From Setoptus koraiensis (taxonomy: Eukaryota; Arthropoda), in NCBI GenBank assembly GCA_048013815.1, contig CM106586.1:1426001-1490000 (forward strand): 64,000 nt of DNA. The letters run 5' to 3'. The position numbers were made by a program, and so were the translations under genes. The notes under the pieces are model-generated. The model saw only the letters and a list, made by a program, of their open reading frames with translations. It had not been told where the DNA came from and did not search any database. Positions 58,301 to 64,000 of this stretch are shown one piece after another; position 1 is the stretch's first letter; every line of letters starts with the position of its first letter.

Positions 58301-60364
58301 CGCGACACTGAGTTCCCGTTACGTCTGAGACGTTACCTGAGATTTGGCGCTCGCCAAAGTCCAAGTCTGCGCTCCAATCTAATGGACGCCCATTGGGGAG
58401 CGGGCGCAAGAGTCACCGTGCGCGAGCGTAGAAAATTCACTGAGGTAATGGACGAAGAGATAGATGACGAAAAGAAGGGACTGGACTACAGATTGACACC
58501 GATGCGTTTACAAAAAGAGGTGGGCACTTGCGGTTATGCTGCCGCCCAATTGGAACAATTGCGTGTTGAGGCCGCAGAGAAGGTGAGCAAAAAGAAGGCA
58601 AGTGCAGGTGATGACGATGTTATCGCAAGAATGCCACCATTCTTCAGAGAGAAACTCAAGGATGCCGTGGTGAAAGAGGCCGGCGACGGCCAGCAAGAGA
58701 CTGTGTTCAGTTGCCTGGCCATTGGAGATCCCAAGCCTGAATATACCTGGTTCAGGAATGACATTATTATAACAGGTGAAGATAGCCGTATGCTCATCAA
58801 GGAGGGACCAGCGGGTCAGTCTCAGTTGCACATACGCGACCCTAGGGTATTTGATGCTGGCTGCTTCAAGTGTGTCGCCCGAAACATGCATGGTAGCGTA
58901 ACAACTAGAGCCCGCCTTCGTGTTGCCCAACGACCCAGCCGACCGGAACCGGTTGATATTGTCCAGGTGACCAGCCGCGAGGTGTTCCTGCAATGGAAAC
59001 CGCCCAGAGATGATCAGGGTGCCGATATAATAGGCTACAGGCTTGAGATGAGCCAATCGACGTTAGGTGGCCAAGACAATTGGACTGTTATTGCGGACAA
59101 CATTGGACACGAATTTTATGTTGTCGACGATCTGACACCAGGAACTAGTTACACATTTAGATTGAGTGCTCGTAACAAATTTGGTTGGTCCGACACAAGT
59201 TACTCCAGTTACTTAACAACGCGTCTGGATACCGACTCAAGTGGTGCTCGTTTACAAGTGCCACACGAATTGAAGAGTCGCCAATATGTGCAGGATATGG
59301 GTGACACAGCGGGACTGGGCAATTGCGAGGACCCGTTAGAGCCACGGTTAGATTACAATGTTGAACAGAGTCCCGTCAAGTTGAACGGAGAGAGTGGCCA
59401 AGAAAGCTGGCGAGACGCCTATTTGTTGCAATCGGAGATAGCGCGTGGCCGATTCTCATTGGTAGCCAAAGCGTTTACCAAAGCAGGAACTCCAAGACCC
59501 AGCGAAGATAGCGAATTAGAGCATCAAAGCGAGCAGGTTGTCATCAAGGCAATATTAACGGAAGATTCGCAAGCAGCACAAACAAAGAACGAATTTGATA
59601 TATTGAGATCGTTACGTCATGAGAAAGTTGTCAAGTTATACATGGCTTACAGAGATGACGATATGTTTGTGTTTGTCATGGAGAAATTATCTGGCATTGA
59701 TGTGCTATCATATTTGGCTGGCAAAAGTTATTATAATGAAGATTGTGTAAGCAAAATAATTACACAAGTTATGGACGCATTAGAATATTTACACTTCAGA
59801 GGTATGTGTGTATTAGAGCTACAACCTGACAATGTTGTCATGACTGACGGTAGATCTACATCTATCAAATTGGTTGATTTCTCTAGTGCAAGATTTGTAC
59901 CCAAGAGTGGTGCTAGAGTTCCACGAAGCCAAACACAAAACATTGAATATTGTCCACCCGAGGTGATAGCCGGTCACGAAGTGTCAACGGCTAGCGATAT
60001 TTGGTGCGTCGGTGTTATTACCTATGTGCTATTGAGTGGTTTCAGCCCATTCCAGGGTGCCACGGAAGAGGAGACAATAGAAAATGTTAAACTGGGTAGA
60101 TATAAATATGATCATCTTTATGGTAATTGTACGCCAGAGGTGACAAGATTCCTTATTAATGTTTTCAAGAAACATTCTTCTAAGAGGCCAACAATTGAGC
60201 AGTTATATGAAAACAAATGGCTCATACCAAACGAATTCATGATAAGAAAGAAACAATTGGCAACATTCAGATCAGAGAAGATAGCCATCTTTGCTGAACA
60301 ATTCCATAAAAATAAACGAGCCGGATGCTCAGAGAAATTGCTAAATCTACTCGGATACTCATGA
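43378..60364 (+). CDS. unc-89: Giant muscle Ig protein, obscurin/UNC-89-like, with C-terminal kinase-like domain
   Basis: Exons 43378-47553, 48330-48593 (then 100 N) and from 48694 to the stop at 60364; the intron 47554-48329 is phase 0. More than 5,300 residues. Eight Ig domains lie in the first exon, after an acidic N-terminus, with Thr-rich and mixed-charge disordered tails (~46740-47550). About 27 more follow, each with the W(Y/F)K-x-G strand and D-x-G-x-Y-x-C/V motif. A linker rich in R/E (58.1-58.6 kb) precedes the final Ig (PPFFREKLKDAVV), one FN3 (PVDIVQVTSREVFLQWKPP) and a terminal kinase-like domain. The Ig-FN3-kinase C-terminus with few FN3 favours obscurin/UNC-89 over twitchin. 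No SH3-RhoGEF-PH module and only one kinase domain are visible. Such proteins organise M-lines of sarcomeres. Orthology is inferred from architecture. Confidence 0.8.
47711..47884. repeat. Imperfect inverted repeat inside the giant-gene intron
   Basis: Arms 47711-47747 and 47851-47884 share an ATGGATATTCAT core in inverted orientation and looser outer matches (CAGAAT, TGCA) around a spacer of about 100 bp. It could be a relic of a small hairpin transposon; no flanking duplication identified. Confidence 0.4.
48594..48693. other. Assembly gap (exactly 100 N)
   Basis: A placeholder of 100 N inside an Ig domain of the giant gene, at the left border of the tandem super-repeat. By comparison with the repeat at 50096-50148, the smallest missing piece that restores the Ig and the reading frame is 53 bp. 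Any number of additional ~1.46 kb repeat units could also be missing. Confidence 0.95.
48694..50148 (+). repeat. Four-Ig super-repeat, unit 1 (1455 bp)
   Basis: Encodes 485 residues from MSAADQPVVTGIEETPVTSD through four Ig modules (hallmarks IVWYKDGRK, AEWFKDDKP, PVWTKDGKP, ITWYKDGQE) to NVRIDRK. The unit repeats in frame immediately downstream. Confidence 0.95.
50149..51612 (+). repeat. Four-Ig super-repeat, unit 2 (1464 bp)
   Basis: Same four-Ig order as unit 1 and three codons longer, the difference lying in the linker before the fourth Ig (QSKPELQSGDDVEMVDADQ against ESRPDEDVEMVDQ). Large blocks are almost identical in DNA to unit 1; others differ at many sites. A third, clearly diverged unit start (MSTKDKPVVTERDLSED) follows. 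Confidence 0.95.
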
Positions 60365-61810
60365 ATGAGATTATAGAACAGCCCAAACAAACCATCAAAT
60401 CAACAATCAAGCACTCAATTAAGCTCAAACATGACAAACACTACAGAAGTTGATGACTAAATAGATCAACTCACTTTTGCTGATTGATGTTGTCGAAGCC
60501 CACATAGGCAACAACAATTGACAATGAGTGACGCGACCAGTCATACCTTTCGAAGAAACCAATTATGTTGTGTATAGTCAGTTATTATGAAATAACGAGG
60601 ATTTCCCTCTTACTTGAAATGGTAATATTAATGGTAATGGAGTGGTACATGTTAGATTTTGTTTGTCTCTTCTTTGAAGAGAAAATACATGCCTCTGTCC
60701 CCCTGTGTTGATATATATATATTTTGTTTGTTGTTATTAGATTATTCATGTTATCATTGGTGATTATTCAATGACGGATTTCCTCCTCCAGATTTACTGT
60801 TATTGAAATTGTAATGCTAGTGTTCATGTAAACACGTAACAACAAGGGAAGGAGAAAGTGTTTTTATACTCATATCTCACCCATTTAATATTATAACAAA
60901 ATGACAAGAAAAAATGCGCTTGATCAATTGATTGAACATTGTAAACTAACAGTTAGTGTCCGTTAGCGGGCAGGTCAACGTCCTCCTCGCCACCCTAGAT
61001 GCCCGGGGTGATGAACCTTATGAAGGATGATGAATAAATATCAATGTACTTGTCATGATACACTTTTGCTTGGTCACATTCTCTTACTCTTTGACCCTCT
61101 TAATACCCTCAAAGCCCAAATAGCGCCAGCATATCCGATCAATTCTTTGATTATACATTTGCATATAGACTTAACAATTGCCGTTGTTTTATTTGCTCCG
61201 CCGACTGTTTGCTTTCATGGTAATCACTTGTTGACTGTTTTTGTTAAACCAACCGGCTTGACGATAGTCGAGGTAAGACTTGTAAAAAAGAGAAAAGCAC
61301 ATGTCGTAATAAATGAAGTCAGACTTACTTACTGTAAGCGTTGATTAATGTTAAAAGAGTAGCTTAAAAATTTATTATTATTACTATGCAATCTTATATT
61401 TTGGGGCTCGTTTTTGGGTCCCATTCTATTTTTTTTAACTAGTTTATCGAATAATCAGGTTTCCCGTTTTGGTGTGTTTTTGTTTAAGCGTCATAGATTT
61501 TTCTCCTCTGGAGATTTGAAAAGCTCACGACAACTGGTATGGCACAATAAAACGGGACTAAAAAATGGGCTTATCCCCCTATATTCAATCCACTGCACTT
61601 CAATCCTCAATCTTATCTTACTGTTATCAACTAATACTAACGAACGTATCATCTGCAAGCACCCCTTTTTTGTCTCCGTGTAGTTGCTTGAGAAGTAACA
61701 GGTACAATTACTACACTCAAGCTACTACGATTGCGTGGTTATATGAGTTCTTGCAGGTTGGTTCGGGTGTATCGAGCCGGCGGTTTGATTTTTTTGGTTT
61801 GTGGTGGAGT
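60365..61810. other. 3' flank of the giant gene; convergent with PAQR gene
   Basis: About 1.4 kb that should hold the 3' UTRs of both convergent genes. AATAAA at 61033-61038 (plus) is one candidate end for the giant gene. Small open frames here lack recognisable domains. Confidence 0.4.
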
Positions 61811-62716
61811 CTAGACAACATTATAGTCTACTTGGCGCTTGACAAAACTGGCCAATTCGCTGATACCGTAAAAGTGGACTAATGTAGCGGCCGATACAAA
61901 CACATGAAATATCTGATGACTGTGCCACCATATATCACATTTGCCAGGTAAATAACGTTCGGGAATTCGAAAGGCGTAGAGCATTGTACCAGTAAGATAT
62001 AATGCACCCATTGTTAATAACCGATAGAATGAGTGCCGTAGTGCAACCTCTAGAAAGAAGGCATCGTGATTTAATGTTAACCAATGCAGACCGGGTATAA
62101 GACCACTAACGCCAAATAATATAAATACAGATACCCTAATCCAGCGATATTGTTTTAAACTAAATTTGTCTTGCATGAGAATGTTGATGCCAATTAAACC
62201 AAATGTAACGACGCTAAACAAATAGAACGCCTTCAACGTGGGATGCTGATAAAAGCCATAATGAATCCAGGGGACAAATGAGAATGTTATCAATGATATA
62301 ATACCACAATAATCCATTCTGCTGCATATTTTAGAGACATTCTCCGAATGGCAATTGAACGTGTGATATAATGTGGACATTATGTGACAAACAGTGGCAC
62401 TTAATAAAAACAATCCTATAACCCATCTGTCTAATGGTGGCAATATTGAATGATATAATTGAAAGCACAAGTTGGCAAAGTAGAGGCCACCAATTAAATG
62501 TGTCCATATATTTACAGTTTCGTTGTGTAGTTGAAATATAGATCTAGTGCATATTAGAAATGAATAAGTTGGTCTTCTATGGCCACAATGTAGAAATTTA
62601 TTGTCACCTAACCATTCCGGTTGTTCCTTGAATTCGGTAGTTGAGCATTCTGCTTTGGCAAATTCCTTTATTAACTGAAACGCGGTGTGTTTGGTCTTGA
62701 AGGCCAGGCTGTGCAT
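61811..62716 (-). CDS. PAQR-family receptor, adiponectin-receptor-like
   Basis: Single coding exon of 301 residues from the ATG at 62716. It shows the PAQR signatures: EWLGDNKFLHCGHRRP, then SIFQLHNETVNIWTHLIGG; TLYHTFNCHSENVSKICSRMD; then ALYLTGTMLYAFRIPERYLPG and DIWWHSHQIFHVFV. Seven membrane helices are visible. The zinc-site residues are present (His in LYHTFNCHS and both His of SHQIFH), as in AdipoR1/2, whose zinc site supports ceramidase activity. The N-terminal part is shorter than in AdipoR1/2 (375-386 aa). Overall closest by eye to AdipoR, with some PAQR3-like features (NETVNIWTHL). Roles in the family include lipid/ceramide signalling and membrane fluidity control; the ligand is unknown. 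Upstream non-coding exons are likely. Confidence 0.92.
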   Translation of the reverse strand: MHSLAFKTKHTAFQLIKEFAKAECSTTEFKEQPEWLGDNKFLHCGHRRPTYSFLICTRSIFQLHNETVNIWTHLIGGLYFANLCFQLYHSILPPLDRWVIGLFLLSATVCHIMSTLYHTFNCHSENVSKICSRMDYCGIISLITFSFVPWIHYGFYQHPTLKAFYLFSVVTFGLIGINILMQDKFSLKQYRWIRVSVFILFGVSGLIPGLHWLTLNHDAFFLEVALRHSFYRLLTMGALYLTGTMLYAFRIPERYLPGKCDIWWHSHQIFHVFVSAATLVHFYGISELASFVKRQVDYNVV

Positions 62717-64000
62717 GTCGACGCCTCTCAATTGGGTTGGTTAGATAAGTTTCTATAGTTATTAGGCTGAGGTCGGTTGTTAAAATTGGTTTAGATCGGT
62801 TTTTGGCTGTTTGTATGTGATCTAATTGGTTTATAACGGTTACTCGTTTGTTTGTATTTGTGTGTTTAAGTCGGCCTGATTTATCTACTATTAATATTAA
62901 TACTCTATGATAATATAGAATTAATTGTTTCAGAAATAATTGTGTCAGTTGATGTGTGAGTGTGTGTGTGTTTGTGGCACAACATCAAGAGTAACAAGTG
63001 CTGGCAAGAAGTTGATGAAGATAATGATAACACGGCGACGATCCGTGCATTTGGCGTGCTCGAATCTAAATGGCAAACAGAAACATTGTGCACGGTGTTA
63101 TATAATGTTAATTTGGTGTTTTTGTGGTTATTATTATTAGTGTCGTCGTCGTCGTTGTCGTAGTTGCTGTTGCTGTTGCTGTTGTTATTGTTGCCTCTAT
63201 GGTTGAATGTAAACTAAATTAATATTATTAATGCTGCTGGTCTTATGGCATATGCTATAGTGACTGTGGCGGGATCTATGGCATTTAACGCAGCTACTCG
63301 ACGGCTTGTTACATTACACACACACACACACACACACGCTCACACACACACAGACTCACACACAGAGCTACTTTACATGCGATGTGTAACTACTATACAT
63401 TAGATCTCTGTTTTTAATCGCATTTCATCGTCTCTCTGTAGCTGGCGTTGTTGTTGTGTTGTTGTCGTCATCGACAATGTTTTGTTGTTGTTATACAAAC
63501 ATAAAGTAAATGATGAAAGAATCGTTGCTGTTATTCTTCATACATCTATTTATCTGGCAACTATACGTTAAAACTTGAACACAAATATAGCATGGAATTT
63601 ATCTATTAACTAGTATGAGAGAGTGTATTTACCTACTAAATGTTTAAGCAAGTCTCGAGACAGCACCGAGTGCCGCCGGCCACAGATCGTCGTGAAGAAG
63701 AACAAGAATTAGAGAGGAAGGTGATGACGGCCATTGCTCACTCAAGCTCACGAACAAACGAACATATTGTTGACATTGCCTAATGCCAACATCAAGTGCT
63801 CACCAATCTAAAAAAAGCCACACGTTCAACTACTTGTTAATGAGCCAATAAGCTGATAATATTAATAATAACAATAATATCACGATCACATAGACATCAA
63901 CGAGTGCCATTTAGATATTTACACAGCAACTTTGTTGTCAGAAACGCTCACTTGAGGAAGCTACTTGGTTTCGTTTTGCCGGCATCAGGCCAATCGGCAA
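62717..64000. other. Upstream region of the PAQR gene, simple-repeat rich
   Basis: About 1.3 kb with GTGTGT (about 62955-62971), GTC and TTGCTG triplet tracts (about 63140-63185) and CA repeats (63318-63339 and just after). On the minus strand a TTTAGTAG/GTAAATAC sequence near 63630-63640 looks like a splice donor, so a 5' non-coding exon of the PAQR gene may lie at about 63640-63830. No coding gene supported. Confidence 0.35.

Noticed and set aside
43378-60364. Identification as twitchin/projectin
   Set aside because: Twitchin has many FN3-Ig alternations and Ig domains after the kinase; here there is one FN3 and the kinase-like domain is at the very C-terminus.
61027-61882. Plus-strand frames of about 90-105 codons between the giant gene and the PAQR gene
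   Set aside because: They lie in the expected 3' UTRs and partly overlap the PAQR coding exon in antisense; no domain features.

Overview
This is eukaryotic, arthropod-type DNA, most likely from a compact-genome mite. The genes are monocistronic with few, short introns (about 75-130 bp in several genes), and some very large coding exons have none: Raptor has one 3.8 kb exon, and the giant muscle gene has one exon of at least 11.6 kb. A cuticle chitin deacetylase and a CUB-LDLa serine protease fit an arthropod. The mite assignment is inference from gene architecture, not from a marker gene.

Layout. 1-752: the 5' end of a serpin gene that runs off the left edge. 1.3-1.7 kb: a small basic protein of unknown function. 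2.3-7.0 kb: CHMP3 (ESCRT-III) and Raptor (mTORC1), tail to tail with 16 bp between their stop codons. 8.5-11.2 kb: decayed coding sequence of unrecognised families. 12.8-21.1 kb: a dense block of conserved genes, namely a FAAH-like amidase, RPL35, TM2D3, ERp44 and PSME3. 21.1-36.4 kb: a group I chitin deacetylase with a remote signal-peptide exon, a microsatellite-rich gap, a CUB-LDLa serine protease and a fatty acyl-CoA reductase. A duplicated segment bounds this block: the last intron and exon of PSME3 plus a small antisense basic gene occur at 20.95-21.5 kb and again at 35.86-36.4 kb. 37.1-39.6 kb: MKRN2OS homologue and a SAC3-domain protein joining a LENG8-type core to a GANP-type tail. 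39.8-40.5 kb: a 688 bp GC-rich foldback element with 6 bp flanking repeats. 40.7 kb: tRNA-Pro(CGG). 43.4-60.4 kb: a giant obscurin/UNC-89-like muscle protein gene with about 35 Ig domains, one FN3 and a terminal kinase-like domain. It contains two tandem 1.46 kb four-Ig super-repeats and a 100-N assembly gap at the repeat boundary. 61.8-62.7 kb: a PAQR/adiponectin-receptor-like protein.

The genes do not form one pathway. Housekeeping genes (ESCRT, mTORC1, ribosome, ER quality control, nuclear proteasome activator) are mixed with cuticle and lipid genes (chitin deacetylase, acyl-CoA reductase, amidase) and a muscle scaffold. The strongest leads are the gapped super-repeat in the giant gene, the PSME3-tail duplication, the LENG8/GANP chimera and the foldback element. 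I saw no CRISPR, prokaryotic operon, retrovirus-like element or clearly new defence system. All exon joins were made by eye from splice signals, frame and family alignment.
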